From assembly GCF_000445475.1 (NCBI RefSeq), contig NZ_AUPZ01000010.1, forward strand, positions 82,906 to 146,905: a stretch of DNA of 64,000 nt, written 5' to 3'. This document shows positions 23,347 through 33,305 of the stretch, one piece after another; position 1 is the first letter of the stretch; each line of letters starts with the position of its first letter. The position numbers were made by a program, and so were the translations under genes. Source of the DNA: Sulfurimonas hongkongensis (lineage in GTDB: Bacteria > Campylobacterota > Campylobacteria > Campylobacterales > Sulfurimonadaceae). The notes beneath the pieces were generated by a model that made no database searches, was not told the DNA's origin, and worked only from the letters and a program-made list of their open reading frames with translations.

Positions 23347-24966
23347 ATGACAAAATTTAACAAATACATAGTGCTTGGTGCTGTTTTTATAGTATCGCTT
23401 TTGACTTCTTTTTATTTTATAGATGTTTTTAGTAAAAAAAATATAGAGCTTCAAAAGCAGATTCTTATAAAACAAGCTCAAACGCATTTTAAAGACCAAG
23501 TAAACACTAGAGTATGGAACGCAAGTTATGGCGGGGTTTATGCTATACCCAAAGAGGGTCAAAAACCAAATCCTTTTTTAAGAGACAATATTTTAAAAGT
23601 TGATGAAAATCTTACACTTATAAAGATAAATCCTGCATGGATGTCTAGACAGCTGTCTGAAATCTCCAACATAGATGGTTTTCGTTTTCGTATCACGAGT
23701 CTTAAGCTCATAAACCCAGACAACAAAGCTACACCTTTTGAAGAGAGAGCGCTCAAATATTTTGAAAAAACAGATGAAAAAGAGTACTATGAGATAGGGG
23801 AGGATTCTAATTTTAACTATATGGGAGCACTAGTTACAACTAACTACTGTCTTCCTTGTCATAAACATCAGGGCTATAAACTCGGTGATGTTAGAGGTGG
23901 GATAAGTGTTAGTTTAGACTCTAAAGAGTATGCTAAAGTTACTTCATCTATAAAAACTAGGGTAGTTCTGTTGAAAGTGTTTGTAGTCATTTTCTTGTTT
24001 AGTGTATTTTTACTCATCTTTAAACAACTAAGATATAGTCAAAAGCTCCAAGATGAAGTAGAGCATAGAACAAAAGAGATAGAGTCCACCAAGCAACTCT
24101 TACAAGAGATTATTGATATAGACGCTAGTTTTATAGTGCTAGCAGATGGTAAAGATGTTATATATGCTAACAAGACGGTGCTTGATTTTACTGGCTATCC
24201 CTCTATAGAAGAATTTAAAAAAGACTATGAATACATGTCTGATCTGTTTGAGTATGTAGAAGATAATAAAAACTTCATTCAAACATATAATGATGGCATC
24301 CATTGGATAGAGTATCTTGTAAAAGAACAAGATAGCAAAAATCTAAAAGTTTGCATAGAAAAAAAAGGTATATATAGATATTTTAGACCTTCTGCAAAAG
24401 AGATAAAAACAGAGGATAAAGCACTCTATCTAATTACATTTGATGAGATTACAAATGAGTATGTCAAAATAAAAGAGTTAGAACATATGGCTTCTACAGA
24501 TGCTTTAACAAATCTTTTTAATAGAAATAAACTAAATGAAGTTTTGAAAAAATCAATAGAACTATCAAGCACCATCTCAGCACCACTCTCTATAATATTT
24601 TTAGATATAGATCGTTTTAAAAGGGTAAATGATACATATGGACATGACACAGGAGATAAGGTACTTATAGATATAGCAAATATCATAACTTCTACTATTC
24701 GCACAGGGGATATAGCTGCTAGATGGGGTGGAGAAGAGTTTATGATTACACTACAAGCAACATCTGTTACTCATGCTTCTGTACTTGGAGAAAAACTAAG
24801 AACTAGAGTGCAAGAGCATGTTTTTAAGACTGTTGGAAAGATCACTATATCTCTTGGTGTTACAGAGTATAGAGACGGTGAGAGTGAAGAGTCATTTGTA
24901 AAAAGAGTTGATGAAGCACTCTATGAGGCCAAAGAAGCAGGTAGAAATAAAGTCATTGTTAAGTAA
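23347..24966 (+). CDS. Membrane diguanylate cyclase with haem-type sensor and PAS domains
   Basis: This 539-residue signalling enzyme makes cyclic di-GMP. TM1 is at about residues 7-27. A periplasmic DUF3365/Tll0287-like sensor (about 30-200) has a c-type haem site CLPCH (168-172) followed by KLGDVRGGISVSL. TM2 is at about 206-226, a coiled segment and PAS-like domain span about 230-370, and the GGDEF domain spans about 380-539. The active site is RWGGEEF, and the product-inhibition I-site RTGD lies five residues upstream of it, so the enzyme is likely active and feedback regulated. Haem binding suggests sensing of redox state or a gas such as NO or O2 (inference). Monocistronic. Confidence 0.92.
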   Translation: MTKFNKYIVLGAVFIVSLLTSFYFIDVFSKKNIELQKQILIKQAQTHFKDQVNTRVWNASYGGVYAIPKEGQKPNPFLRDNILKVDENLTLIKINPAWMSRQLSEISNIDGFRFRITSLKLINPDNKATPFEERALKYFEKTDEKEYYEIGEDSNFNYMGALVTTNYCLPCHKHQGYKLGDVRGGISVSLDSKEYAKVTSSIKTRVVLLKVFVVIFLFSVFLLIFKQLRYSQKLQDEVEHRTKEIESTKQLLQEIIDIDASFIVLADGKDVIYANKTVLDFTGYPSIEEFKKDYEYMSDLFEYVEDNKNFIQTYNDGIHWIEYLVKEQDSKNLKVCIEKKGIYRYFRPSAKEIKTEDKALYLITFDEITNEYVKIKELEHMASTDALTNLFNRNKLNEVLKKSIELSSTISAPLSIIFLDIDRFKRVNDTYGHDTGDKVLIDIANIITSTIRTGDIAARWGGEEFMITLQATSVTHASVLGEKLRTRVQEHVFKTVGKITISLGVTEYRDGESEESFVKRVDEALYEAKEAGRNKVIVK

Positions 24967-24972
24967 GCTATC

Positions 24973-25000
24973 TTACTAAAGGAGTTTGCTCCTTTAGTAA
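24973..25000. terminator. Perfect 12-bp-stem hairpin downstream of the diguanylate cyclase
   Basis: TTACTAAAGGAG (24973-24984) and CTCCTTTAGTAA (24989-25000) form a perfect stem with a TTTG loop, 7 bp after the stop codon. The expected T-run is not present; the MITE-like element begins exactly at the end of the stem, so the tail may have been displaced. Confidence 0.65.
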
Positions 25001-25159
25001 ATTGAACCTTCTGATTAATTTATAAACTAGATTCCGTGTCAAGCACGGAATGACGGGACACGCGTCATCCTGAACAAACAAACCGTCATCCTGAACAAAC
25101 AAACCGTCATCCTGAACTTGATTCAGGATCTACCTTAATAATTGTTCAGAGCACTCAAT
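25000..25159 (-). mobile_element. MITE-like element, copy B (160 bp, TA-flanked)
   Basis: This is the inverted copy of 11366-11546, almost identical except that it has two instead of three 21-bp internal units and a few substitutions. TA flanks it on both sides (24998-24999 and 25160-25161). The terminal inverted repeats and the internal palindrome with loop CTTGA are conserved. It fills the space between the convergent diguanylate cyclase and thiG genes, ending 3 bp before the thiG stop codon. Confidence 0.7.
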
Positions 25160-25162
25160 TAA

Positions 25163-25942
25163 CTAAAACTGAATCATTCCATCTACTGGGCTTGATGCTG
25201 TTGCATAAGGTCTTTTTGCAATTCTACCAGATAGATAACTCATCCTACCAGCAACTATAGCATGTTTCATAGCTTCTGCCATCATCATAGGGTTTTGTGC
25301 ACAGGCAATCGCTGAGTTTGTTAAAACTCCATGAGCTCCAAGTTCCATTGCATAGACCGCATCTGAGGCACAACCTATCCCCGCATCTACTATAACTGGT
25401 ACACTTACCGCTTCACGGATAAAGACGATATTATAAGGGTTTTGAATCCCAAGTCCAGAACCAATAGGAGCAGCTAGCGGCATGATAGCGTGAGCACCCG
25501 CATCTTCAAGTCTTTTAGCCATGATAGGGTCATCAGAAGTGTATGCCATGATGGTAAAACCCTCTTTTGAGAGAACCTCACAAGCTTTGATAGTCTCTAA
25601 AACATCAGGGTATAGAGTCTTCTCTGTATCGCCTATAACTTCAAGTTTTATCAGGTCTATCCCTGTAGCCTCGCGAGTTAGTCTAAAAGTTGTAATGGCT
25701 TCTTCGGCGGTGACACATCCAGCGGAGTTTGGTAGGAAATTTACGTTTGTGCCAGCAAATGTGTCACGCAGGTTCTCTTTGTCTGGGTTTGTAATATTTA
25801 AGCGGCGAACAGCTACTGTGATTAGTTCACTCCCAGATGCCAAAGTTGCTTGTTTTGTAGTCTCAAAATCTTTATATTTTCCGCTTCCCACTATCAAACG
25901 AGAACCTAACTCATACTTTCCAATCTTTAAAATATTATCCAT
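25163..25942 (-). CDS. thiG: Thiazole synthase ThiG
   Basis: This 259-residue TIM-barrel enzyme joins 1-deoxyxylulose 5-phosphate, ThiS thiocarboxylate and dehydroglycine into the thiamine thiazole. It has [17 protein letters not shown] at the N-terminus, LIKLEVIGD with the Schiff-base Lys (about residue 98), and the phosphate-binding [14 protein letters not shown] and LTNSAIA loops. The length is normal. It stands alone here: no thiS, thiF or thiH is adjacent, and no TPP riboswitch is recognisable upstream. Campylobacterota often scatter thi genes. Ribosome-binding AAGGAAAT lies upstream of the ATG. Confidence 0.96.
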   Translation of the reverse strand: MDNILKIGKYELGSRLIVGSGKYKDFETTKQATLASGSELITVAVRRLNITNPDKENLRDTFAGTNVNFLPNSAGCVTAEEAITTFRLTREATGIDLIKLEVIGDTEKTLYPDVLETIKACEVLSKEGFTIMAYTSDDPIMAKRLEDAGAHAIMPLAAPIGSGLGIQNPYNIVFIREAVSVPVIVDAGIGCASDAVYAMELGAHGVLTNSAIACAQNPMMMAEAMKHAIVAGRMSYLSGRIAKRPYATASSPVDGMIQF

Positions 25943-25984
25943 CTTGTTTATTTCCTTAATTTTATTTTGTCTTAGTACTTATAA

Positions 25985-26074
25985 CTGACTCCCATGCTCC
26001 GCGTGGAAGTCTATATATATAACTGTAACTCAGATATATATGAGTTCCGACGCAGAGCGTTAGAACTAGAGAAA
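25985..26074 (+). repeat. 90-bp double-palindrome repeat, copy 1
   Basis: These roughly 90 bp are over 90 percent identical, inverted, to 34831-34920. Two short palindromes (CTCCCATGC/GCGTGGAAG-type, and GAGTTCC/AGAACT-type around GACGCAGAGCGT) flank an A/T-rich centre (ATATATATAACTGTAACTCA). It is non-coding and intergenic between nnr and thiG. Confidence 0.85.
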
Positions 26075-26093
26075 ATTTATAACATAGACTTTC

Positions 26094-27455
26094 TTACAGC
26101 TTACCTATTGCATCTATCAAATCATCCGCTGTAAGAGAAAAATCAGCACCTTTGTAACTTTGTGCTAAGGCGGTATGTGCCAAAGATGCACTCTTTGCAG
26201 CTTCAAGTGGTGTGTAGCCTTGAGCTAGAAGTGCTCCTACGAGTCCACTTAAAACATCTCCGCTTCCACCCTTTGCAAGTGCTGATGTGCCGTGTGGATT
26301 TATAAAAAACTCATCACCCTTGGCGATGATAACATTTGCGCCTTTTAAGATAAGTGTTGCATGAGGATACTCTTTAGTAAAAAGCTCAACATAAAAAAAT
26401 CGCTCACTTTGAAGCTCATCTACACTTATATCTGCTAAGCCGACTCTCTTTAGCAGTGCTACAAACTCTTTGGCATGTGGAGTTAAAACTATCTTATCTC
26501 TTTTTAGTATCTCTTTTATAATCTCCATATGAAAAACATCCGCGTCTGCTATAAGAGGCAAGAAATTGTCTAAAAATTCACTAAGTTCTATGTCACTAAA
26601 CTCATCTCCCAAACCCATTCCCAAAGCTAGTGCAGTTGCATTGTATGGCATAGCGTGTGAGTACATTATAGTGTGTGGGATTTGTGTGTTTTCATAACCC
26701 ATAAGAGTTACTAAACCAGCTCCAAACCTAAGAGCTGCTTTTGCACTTAAGATGCTAGCTCCACTCTTTTGCCCACAAGCAAGTACTAGATGTCCAAAAC
26801 TTCCTTTGTGAGTGTTTTTCTTCTCTCTATTTGGTAAAAGCATATCTTCAAAGTCAAGTAGATGCCACGATGGGTCCGTCTCATAGATATTTCTTGAGAC
26901 TCCCAAATCTAAAACTCTTATCTCTCCTACAAACTCTTTTTGCGAATCTAAAAACATAGACTTTTTTAAGGCTCCCATAGTAAGAGTTACATCAGCGTAA
27001 AAACCGATAGATGGAACATCACAAGCTATTTTAAAAGCACTATTTTCATTCATCTGGGAGATTAGACTCTTTAACTCATCACTAAACTCTCCGCTAAAAC
27101 CAGTTCCAACTATGGACTCTACTAAAACCTCGCATCTCTCTAGTGAGTCTATAACTTTAACGCCAATAGCATCACATCGTTTTTTTTGCAGTTGTGCCAT
27201 CTCTGATTTTGGCCTCTTTGCATAGTAGATGCAAGCCTCATAATCTCCGTGCAAAAGTCTTGCAAGTGTGATGCCATCTGCTCCATTGTTACCACTTCCA
27301 CAAACTATAATGACCTTTGCATCTCTTTTAAAATTCTCTCTTATGTAAGAAGCCATCCCCTCTGCCGCATGTTCCATCAGCAAATCTTCACTGAGTCCGA
27401 ATTTCTTGTAGCATCTCTCATCAAGAGATGCCACTTCGTCAAAAACTCTTTGCAT
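26094..27455 (-). CDS. nnr: Bifunctional NAD(P)H-hydrate epimerase / dehydratase
   Basis: This 453-residue fusion repairs hydrated NAD(P)H. The N-terminal YjeF_N epimerase domain (about residues 1-200) has VIIVCGSGNNGADGITLARLL and the catalytic Asp in ACDVPSIG. The C-terminal ribokinase-like dehydratase domain (about 210-453) has TPHAKEFVAL and the nucleotide-binding GGSGDVLSGLVGALLAQG. Both halves look complete. It overlaps purN by 17 bp at its 5' end, so the two are co-transcribed. Confidence 0.94.
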   Translation of the reverse strand: MQRVFDEVASLDERCYKKFGLSEDLLMEHAAEGMASYIRENFKRDAKVIIVCGSGNNGADGITLARLLHGDYEACIYYAKRPKSEMAQLQKKRCDAIGVKVIDSLERCEVLVESIVGTGFSGEFSDELKSLISQMNENSAFKIACDVPSIGFYADVTLTMGALKKSMFLDSQKEFVGEIRVLDLGVSRNIYETDPSWHLLDFEDMLLPNREKKNTHKGSFGHLVLACGQKSGASILSAKAALRFGAGLVTLMGYENTQIPHTIMYSHAMPYNATALALGMGLGDEFSDIELSEFLDNFLPLIADADVFHMEIIKEILKRDKIVLTPHAKEFVALLKRVGLADISVDELQSERFFYVELFTKEYPHATLILKGANVIIAKGDEFFINPHGTSALAKGGSGDVLSGLVGALLAQGYTPLEAAKSASLAHTALAQSYKGADFSLTADDLIDAIGKL

Positions 27456-28002
27456 CCAAAACCCTCTCTATCGCCTCTGGCATGATGGAGTATTCAAGTT
27501 CTTTTATCTTTTGGGTAAAACTCTCCATAGTTTCATCTTTGCATCTTAGAAAACTCTTCTGCAAAATAATCTCCCCACCGTCAAGTTCGCCATTTACATG
27601 ATGTACACTTACTCCACACTCTTTGTCTTGGCTCAAATAGCTCTGCTCTATCGCTTTTGCACCTTTGTATTTTGGAAGAAGAGATGGATGAAGATTTATC
27701 GCTTTTATGTTTGAGGTAAAGACAGAGCTTAGGATCCTCATAAAGCCACTAAGGACTACTAAGTCGGGCTCGTGTTTGTTTATGAGTTTAATAAGCTCTT
27801 TATCAAAACTCTCTCTTGAATCATATCCAGCATGCTCTAAGACCTCTGTTTTTATGCCTAAATCTTGGAGTTTTAAAAGTCCTTTTGCATCTCGTTTATT
27901 TGAGATTCCACAAACCACTTCACATTTTTTGTTGTGCATTTTTCTTACAATATTTTGGGCGTTAAAACCATCACCACTAAACAAAATCACTATTTTTTTC
28001 AT
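27439..28002 (-). CDS. purN: Phosphoribosylglycinamide formyltransferase PurN
   Basis: This 187-residue enzyme transfers formyl from 10-formyl-THF to GAR in purine synthesis. It has ILFSGDGFNAQNI (GAR phosphate loop), LHPSLLPKYKGAKAIEQS (catalytic Asn-His region, about residue 105) and GVSVHHVNGELDGGEII with the catalytic Asp. A longer frame reaches 28071, but the ATG at 28002 gives the conserved N-terminus (MKKIVILFSGDG). The N-loop reads SGDGFNAQ instead of the common SGxGSNxQ. It overlaps nnr downstream and is divergent from kdsD, with about 45 bp between. Confidence 0.92.
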   Translation of the reverse strand: MKKIVILFSGDGFNAQNIVRKMHNKKCEVVCGISNKRDAKGLLKLQDLGIKTEVLEHAGYDSRESFDKELIKLINKHEPDLVVLSGFMRILSSVFTSNIKAINLHPSLLPKYKGAKAIEQSYLSQDKECGVSVHHVNGELDGGEIILQKSFLRCKDETMESFTQKIKELEYSIMPEAIERVLDAKSF

Positions 28003-28035
28003 ACAAGAATTATACACATATGAAGCTAAAAACGA

Positions 28036-28041
28036 TATAAT
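28036..28041 (+). promoter_or_regulatory. TATAAT box 6 nt before the kdsD ATG
   Basis: A perfect TATAAT ends 6 nt before the kdsD start codon. The spacing predicts a leaderless transcript, since no ribosome-binding site could be contained in the mRNA. Confidence 0.5.
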
Positions 28042-28047
28042 CGCACT

Positions 28048-29010
28048 ATGAATTATAAAGAGATTGCACAAGAGACTTTAAACATAGAGGCCCTTACACT
28101 ACTAGATGCTTCAAAAAACATCACTGATGACTTTGTCAGAGCTGTTGAGACTATACTTGCCTGTAAAGGAAAACTTATAGTAACGGGCGTTGGAAAGAGC
28201 GGACTCATAGGAGCAAAAATAGCTGCAACATTTGCATCTACTGGAACTCCTAGTTTTTTCTTACACCCTACAGAAGCACTTCATGGTGATTTGGGTGTGA
28301 TTAGCAGAGATGATGTTGTTCTAGCCATTAGTTATAGTGGAGAGAGTGAAGAATTAAGCTCGATACTTCCGCATGTTAGAAGGTTTGAAACTCCACTTAT
28401 CGGGATGACAAGAGATAGAAATTCAACCTTAGCAAAATATAGCGATGCTGTGATAGATGTAGTTGTAAAAAAAGAGGCTTGCCCACTTGATAGTGCGCCT
28501 ACAAGTTCCACAACTCTGACTTTAGCTTTAGGGGATGCTCTAGCAGTTTGCTTAATGAGAGCAAGAGGCTTTCAAAAGAGTGACTTTGCGTCTTTTCATC
28601 CAGGTGGTGCATTAGGTAAAAAGCTTTTTATAAAAGTCAAAGACCTTATGAGACAAGATAACCTCCCTATCATCAAAAAAGATACAAAAGTAAAAGACGC
28701 TATAGTCGAGATCTCACAAGGAAGACTAGGTACCGTTCTTATAGTAGATGATAAGAACAAACTCATAGCACTTGTAAGTGATGGCGACATTCGTCGCGCT
28801 CTTTTAGAGGATGATTTCTCACTAGAAGACAACATCTTAAAGTACGCAACAATGAGTCCAAAAACTCTTGATGATGAAGATATATTAGCAAGTGAAGCTC
28901 TTGTGCTTATCGAAGAGATGAAGATACAACTCTTAGTAGTAACAAACAAAAATAAAAAGATAAAAGGCGTACTACACATTCACACGCTTATAGAAAAAGG
29001 AATCTCGTAA
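28048..29010 (+). CDS. kdsD: D-arabinose 5-phosphate isomerase (KdsD/KpsF)
   Basis: This 320-residue isomerase supplies arabinose 5-phosphate for Kdo and so for LPS or capsule. The SIS domain (about residues 35-185) has TGVGKSGLIGAKIAATFASTG and the conserved SYSGESEEL. A CBS pair follows (about 200-320; VSDGDIRRAL in the first). A typical 320-residue length shows it is complete. It heads an operon with the pseudouridine synthase (2-bp gap) and rarA (1-bp gap). Confidence 0.95.
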   Translation: MNYKEIAQETLNIEALTLLDASKNITDDFVRAVETILACKGKLIVTGVGKSGLIGAKIAATFASTGTPSFFLHPTEALHGDLGVISRDDVVLAISYSGESEELSSILPHVRRFETPLIGMTRDRNSTLAKYSDAVIDVVVKKEACPLDSAPTSSTTLTLALGDALAVCLMRARGFQKSDFASFHPGGALGKKLFIKVKDLMRQDNLPIIKKDTKVKDAIVEISQGRLGTVLIVDDKNKLIALVSDGDIRRALLEDDFSLEDNILKYATMSPKTLDDEDILASEALVLIEEMKIQLLVVTNKNKKIKGVLHIHTLIEKGIS

Positions 29011-29012
29011 AG

Positions 29013-29795
29013 ATGAGACTAAATAAATACATTGCACACCACTCAAGCTACTCTCGCCGTGAGGCAGACAAGGCCATTCAAGATGGTTATGTAAGAATAA
29101 ACGGCGAGATAGTTGACAACCCAGCTACTCAAGTTGTTGAGGGCGAAGATATCGTCTATGTAAGTGGAAAACAGATTACTACACGAGACAAATACACGGT
29201 TATAGTCTACAACAAACCAAAAGGTGAGCTTGTAACTAAGAGTGACCCACGAGGGCGAAAAACTATCTATGACTCACTAGAGAAAAAGTACAAGCACTTT
29301 GTTCCCATCGGAAGACTTGACTTTGCAACTGAGGGGCTTTTGCTCCTTACAGATGCTTCAAAGGTTGCATCAGCGCTTATGAACTCAAACCTTGAGAGAG
29401 TTTATAAGGTGAAAATCAAAGGTCCTATCACAAAAGAGATGGAAGATGCGATGATGAACGGTTTAGAGTTAAGCGATGCAACCGCGGGTGGACACTCTCA
29501 CTCTAAGATAACAAGCATGACTTTTTCACCTTTTATAGGTTATAAGATTCATAAGAGTGAGCAAAACTATTCTGTCTTAAAAATTGCCATAGCTGAGGGT
29601 CAAAACAGAGAGATAAGAAGATTTTTTGCTCACTTTGGAGCAGAGGTTGCAGACTTAAAAAGAGTAAGCTTTGCAGAGATAGAACTTAACAATCTCCCAA
29701 CAGGAAAAGTTAGATTTCTCTCAAGAAGCGAGTACTCTGCACTCTACACCTTTATGAAAGAAGTAAAGAAAAAAGAAAAAGAGCGAGCAAAATAA
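29013..29795 (+). CDS. RsuA/RluB-family rRNA pseudouridine synthase
   Basis: This 260-residue protein has an N-terminal S4 RNA-binding domain (MRLNKYIAHHSSYSRREADK, residues 1-60) and a catalytic domain with GRLDFATEGLLLLT, where the Asp attacks the uridine, and later EGQNREIRRFFAHFGAEV. The size and architecture fit RluB (23S rRNA) better than RsuA, but the exact uridine cannot be assigned. It lies within the kdsD-rarA operon. Confidence 0.92.
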   Translation: MRLNKYIAHHSSYSRREADKAIQDGYVRINGEIVDNPATQVVEGEDIVYVSGKQITTRDKYTVIVYNKPKGELVTKSDPRGRKTIYDSLEKKYKHFVPIGRLDFATEGLLLLTDASKVASALMNSNLERVYKVKIKGPITKEMEDAMMNGLELSDATAGGHSHSKITSMTFSPFIGYKIHKSEQNYSVLKIAIAEGQNREIRRFFAHFGAEVADLKRVSFAEIELNNLPTGKVRFLSRSEYSALYTFMKEVKKKEKERAK

Positions 29796-29796
29796 A

Positions 29797-30975
29797 GTGG
29801 ACTTTACGCATCTTCTAAGGCCTAGTTCTTTTGATGAGTTAATGGGTCAAGAGCATTTAAGCGACAAAGATGCCCCACTTAGAATTTTGTGTGAAAAGCT
29901 CTCTCTTGGTCATAGTTTTTTTTATGGTCCTGCTGGGTGTGGAAAGACTTCTATTGCTAGGATAATTTCTAAAAAAATGGAGTTACCTTTTTATGAGTTT
30001 AATGCTACTTCGCTAAAAGTAGAACAATTAAGAAAGATTTTTGAGCAGTATAAAAATACTCTACAAAAGCCACTGATTTTTATAGATGAAGTGCATCGTT
30101 TGTCAAAAAATCAACAAGAAGTATTACTTCCGGTGATGGAAAACAACACAGTTCTTATCATGGGCGCTTCAACAGAGAATCCTTTTTTCTCTCTAACCTC
30201 TGCCATTCGCTCTCGTTCTATGCTCTTTGAGTTAAAATACATAGAAAACTCTTCACTACTCAAACTCTTAGAAAAAGCCATAAAGCACGCAGGACTAGCG
30301 ATTGATGAAGATGCAAGCGAGTATCTAGTTGCTAGTAGCGGAGGTGATGCTCGCTCGATGCTAAAGCTTTTAGAGTTTGCATCAAGCATCAAAACTCATA
30401 TTACTCTAGAGCTTCTAAAGTCGCTTAGACCAAATGCATTGAGTGTTGGAAGCAGTGAGGCTGGTGTTCATTATGACTTAACGAGCGCTCTTATTAAGTC
30501 CATCAGAGGTTCTGATGCAGATGCTGCCATCTACTACTTAGCTAGACTTATAGATGGTGGGGAGAGTGCTGCTTTTATAGCGAGAAGACTTGTAATCCTT
30601 GCTAGTGAAGATGTAGGAAATGCAAATCCTCAAGCACTAACACTCACAACTTCAACTCTCACAAGTGTCTCACAAATCGGCTATCCTGAAGCTAAAATCA
30701 TCTTAGCTCAAGCTGTCATCTACCTCTGTGCATCTCCAAAATCAAACTCTGCATACTTAGCCATAAACAAAGCCGAGCAAGCTATAAATGATGGTCTGAT
30801 GCTTGAAATCCCAAAAAACATTACTCAAAAAAATATCGGCTATCTGTATCCGCATGACTTTGGTGGTTATGTAAAACAAGACTACTTATCAAAACCTCTG
30901 AAGTTTGTAGATTTAAAAGATGTTGGATATGAGAAGAAGATGAAGGAGTGGATGCTTAGGATCAAGGATTCATGA
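29797..30975 (+). CDS. rarA: Replication-associated recombination protein RarA (MgsA)
   Basis: This 392-residue AAA+ ATPase acts at stalled replication forks. It has RPSSFDELMGQEHL at the N-terminus, Walker A GPAGCGKTS (about residues 44-52), Walker B FIDEVHRLSKNQQ, sensor 1 GASTENPFF, sensor 2 GDARSMLKLLE, and the C-terminal tetramerisation region (DVGNANPQAL onward). The start is GTG (29797). Length slightly below that of E. coli RarA but complete. Confidence 0.95.
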   Translation: MDFTHLLRPSSFDELMGQEHLSDKDAPLRILCEKLSLGHSFFYGPAGCGKTSIARIISKKMELPFYEFNATSLKVEQLRKIFEQYKNTLQKPLIFIDEVHRLSKNQQEVLLPVMENNTVLIMGASTENPFFSLTSAIRSRSMLFELKYIENSSLLKLLEKAIKHAGLAIDEDASEYLVASSGGDARSMLKLLEFASSIKTHITLELLKSLRPNALSVGSSEAGVHYDLTSALIKSIRGSDADAAIYYLARLIDGGESAAFIARRLVILASEDVGNANPQALTLTTSTLTSVSQIGYPEAKIILAQAVIYLCASPKSNSAYLAINKAEQAINDGLMLEIPKNITQKNIGYLYPHDFGGYVKQDYLSKPLKFVDLKDVGYEKKMKEWMLRIKDS

Positions 30976-31028
30976 TAAATTAAAGCTTATCATTATAAAC
31001 TATAGACTTAAAAACAAGGAGATTTAAG

Positions 31029-31316
31029 ATGGAGATAACATCATCTGCAAACACTATCGATATTACTGGAAATATAAAAAGCATAAGTGATTTTTCTCAA
31101 ATCAAGAGCTTAGTTGATGGCGTTGTTGCTGATCATAAAAGTATAACTATAAACATAGTTGATTCTCTCTCTATTACATCTTCTGTTATTGGATACTTTA
31201 ACAAGCTAGTTCTAAAAGATAAGATAAATATAGATATGCGCGTAGGAAATGAGCAGCTACTAAACCTCATAGATGACCTTAACCTAACCTCAGTTTTTAA
31301 GGCAAGAAAGGCTTAG
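31029..31316 (+). CDS. STAS-domain protein (anti-sigma-factor-antagonist fold)
   Basis: This 95-residue single-domain protein has the STAS pattern: an N-terminal strand pair ([15 protein letters not shown]), a central strand and helix with the phospho-site-like serine stretch [23 protein letters not shown] (about residues 39-61), then [18 protein letters not shown] proteins switch partners when phosphorylated by HPK-like ATPases. The stop lies 1 bp before the chemoreceptor gene, and an ATPase gene follows that, so the three genes form one unit. The ATG has AAGGAGATTTAAG upstream. Confidence 0.75.
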   Translation: MEITSSANTIDITGNIKSISDFSQIKSLVDGVVADHKSITINIVDSLSITSSVIGYFNKLVLKDKINIDMRVGNEQLLNLIDDLNLTSVFKARKA

Positions 31317-31317
31317 T

Positions 31318-33294
31318 ATGAGCATAAAGTTTAAACTAAACCTCATTGCTACTATAGTCATATCTTTTGCTCTTATTATCATAGCTTTATCTGCTATTAA
31401 AGCTATGCAAGAAAAGAGTGTATTAGAACAGGCTAAAGAGCTAAACATACTCTCTCAAAAACTCTCACTGCTTATACATGAAACACAAAAAGAGAGAGGT
31501 GCAAGTGCTGGATATATAGGCTCTAAAGGTACAAAATTTACAGATATATTGCCAAAACAAAGAGCACTAACTACAAAAAGAAATAAAGAACTTAGTGCTT
31601 ATGCATCTAGTCTCGATTTTGCTTCATTTCCAAAATCTCTTCAAGAAGAGATAACAAACTTTAACGAAGATATGAGTAAAATTGAGAAAATTCGCTCAAA
31701 AGTAGAATCTCTAGAGATTAGCACTAAAGATGTAGTGGCTTACTATACAAATATGAATGCTAAGATTTTAAACGTCATAGCACTTAGTGCAAAACTCGCT
31801 AGTACACAAGAGCTTGTAAAAGCACTTGATGCTTATACTAATTTTTTAAAATCAAAAGAGCGAGCTGGTGTAGAGCGAGCGGTTCTTAGTGCTACTTTTG
31901 CAGCAGATAAGTTTGGCGATGAGATGTTTGCTAAGTGGATGACCTTAGTTGCAGAACAAGATGCATATCTAGACTCTTTTTTAGCAATGGCTACGGACTC
32001 TTCAAAAGATTTTTATGAGACTAAAATGAAATCAAGCGTGGTTGATGAAGTAAATAAGATGCGTCAAATAGCAAAATCAAGAGCATTTGAGGGTGGTTTT
32101 GGAGTTGATAGTGTTAAATGGTTTGAGACAATTACTAATAAAATAAACCTTTTAAAAGAGGTAGATGATGAACTAGCAAAGCTAAATACAAAGCTCCTTG
32201 AGGAAGTAGAAGCAGCTTCAAAAAGAGTTGTGATTACAACACTTGCTAGTTATAGTGCTTTTGCAATTGTGATATTTTTTATCATTTTTTTAATCTCAAG
32301 AGGCATAAACAGAAGTGTTAAAAGTTCGCTAGAGAAGATTCGTTGCGTCTCTGATAATCTTGATTTGACTTGCGATATTATAGTTGAGGGCAAAGATGAG
32401 ATATCTCAAATCTCAAGAGCTATAAATGTTATGATAATAGCTTTTAAAGAGAGTGTAAACGAAGCCAAGTCTGTATCTTTAGCTACGATAGATCAAAGTC
32501 AAAAACTGGGCAATGTTGTTATAGATTTGACTAAAAATGGTGAAGTAGCTGATGGTAAAATTACAAACATAAATATTCTTGTCTCAGAGGTAGGACAAAG
32601 GCTTGACGCTGTTGAAGAGGCTTCTATAACAGTTACAGAAGATCTGAACAAAACTTTTAGCGTTCTTGATAACTTTATATCTAAACTCGACCATGTGGTT
32701 GAGTCTATCGATGAGGGAAGCGAGCAACAAGAAGACTTAGTTCAAAAAGTATCTTCACTTACAGAACAAGCTAAAAACATCAAAGATGTGCTTGCTATCA
32801 TCTCAGATATAGCAGATCAAACGAATCTTTTAGCTCTTAATGCCGCTATAGAAGCAGCACGTGCAGGCGAGCATGGACGAGGTTTTGCTGTTGTTGCTGA
32901 TGAAGTCCGTAAACTTGCCGAGAGAACCCAAAAGTCACTTGGTGAGATTAGTGCAAATGTAAACCTTATAACTCAAAATGTTGTAGAGATATCAGAAGAG
33001 ACAAACAAAACATCAGAGAATATGCAACATATCTCTGGCTCAGCACAAGAACTAATAAGCAACTCTCAAGAGACAAAAGAGAACCTTTTAGTAACATCTC
33101 AAAAGTCAACAAATGTTATGCACCAAAGTACTTATATTGCTACAAAAACAAAAGAGCTTATAGCGAATATGGACGAGATTATACAGCTCTCAAATGAAAA
33201 TATTAAACATAGAACGGAAGTTCAAAGTAGTGTCGAAATACTCTCAAGTGACTCAGAGAGACTTCAAAATGAACTTAGTAAATTTAGAGTCTAA
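31318..33294 (+). CDS. Methyl-accepting chemotaxis protein with NIT sensor domain
   Basis: This 658-residue transmembrane chemoreceptor has TM1 at about residues 8-27 and a helical periplasmic NIT domain (about 35-295; [18 protein letters not shown] is the NIT signature associated with nitrate/nitrite sensing). TM2 lies at about 303-327, HAMP at about 328-380, and the cytosolic signalling domain beyond that, with the invariant hairpin tip [20 protein letters not shown]. Adaptation sites are likely. It is unusual that a STAS gene lies 1 bp upstream and an HATPase gene 11 bp downstream, as in partner-switching modules. Confidence 0.93.
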   Translation: MSIKFKLNLIATIVISFALIIIALSAIKAMQEKSVLEQAKELNILSQKLSLLIHETQKERGASAGYIGSKGTKFTDILPKQRALTTKRNKELSAYASSLDFASFPKSLQEEITNFNEDMSKIEKIRSKVESLEISTKDVVAYYTNMNAKILNVIALSAKLASTQELVKALDAYTNFLKSKERAGVERAVLSATFAADKFGDEMFAKWMTLVAEQDAYLDSFLAMATDSSKDFYETKMKSSVVDEVNKMRQIAKSRAFEGGFGVDSVKWFETITNKINLLKEVDDELAKLNTKLLEEVEAASKRVVITTLASYSAFAIVIFFIIFLISRGINRSVKSSLEKIRCVSDNLDLTCDIIVEGKDEISQISRAINVMIIAFKESVNEAKSVSLATIDQSQKLGNVVIDLTKNGEVADGKITNINILVSEVGQRLDAVEEASITVTEDLNKTFSVLDNFISKLDHVVESIDEGSEQQEDLVQKVSSLTEQAKNIKDVLAIISDIADQTNLLALNAAIEAARAGEHGRGFAVVADEVRKLAERTQKSLGEISANVNLITQNVVEISEETNKTSENMQHISGSAQELISNSQETKENLLVTSQKSTNVMHQSTYIATKTKELIANMDEIIQLSNENIKHRTEVQSSVEILSSDSERLQNELSKFRV

Positions 33295-33305
33295 CAAAGT
33301 TTTTT

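Noticed and set aside
25943..26093. TPP riboswitch upstream of thiG
   Set aside because: No CTGAGA or other THI-box elements are visible; the space holds a dispersed repeat.
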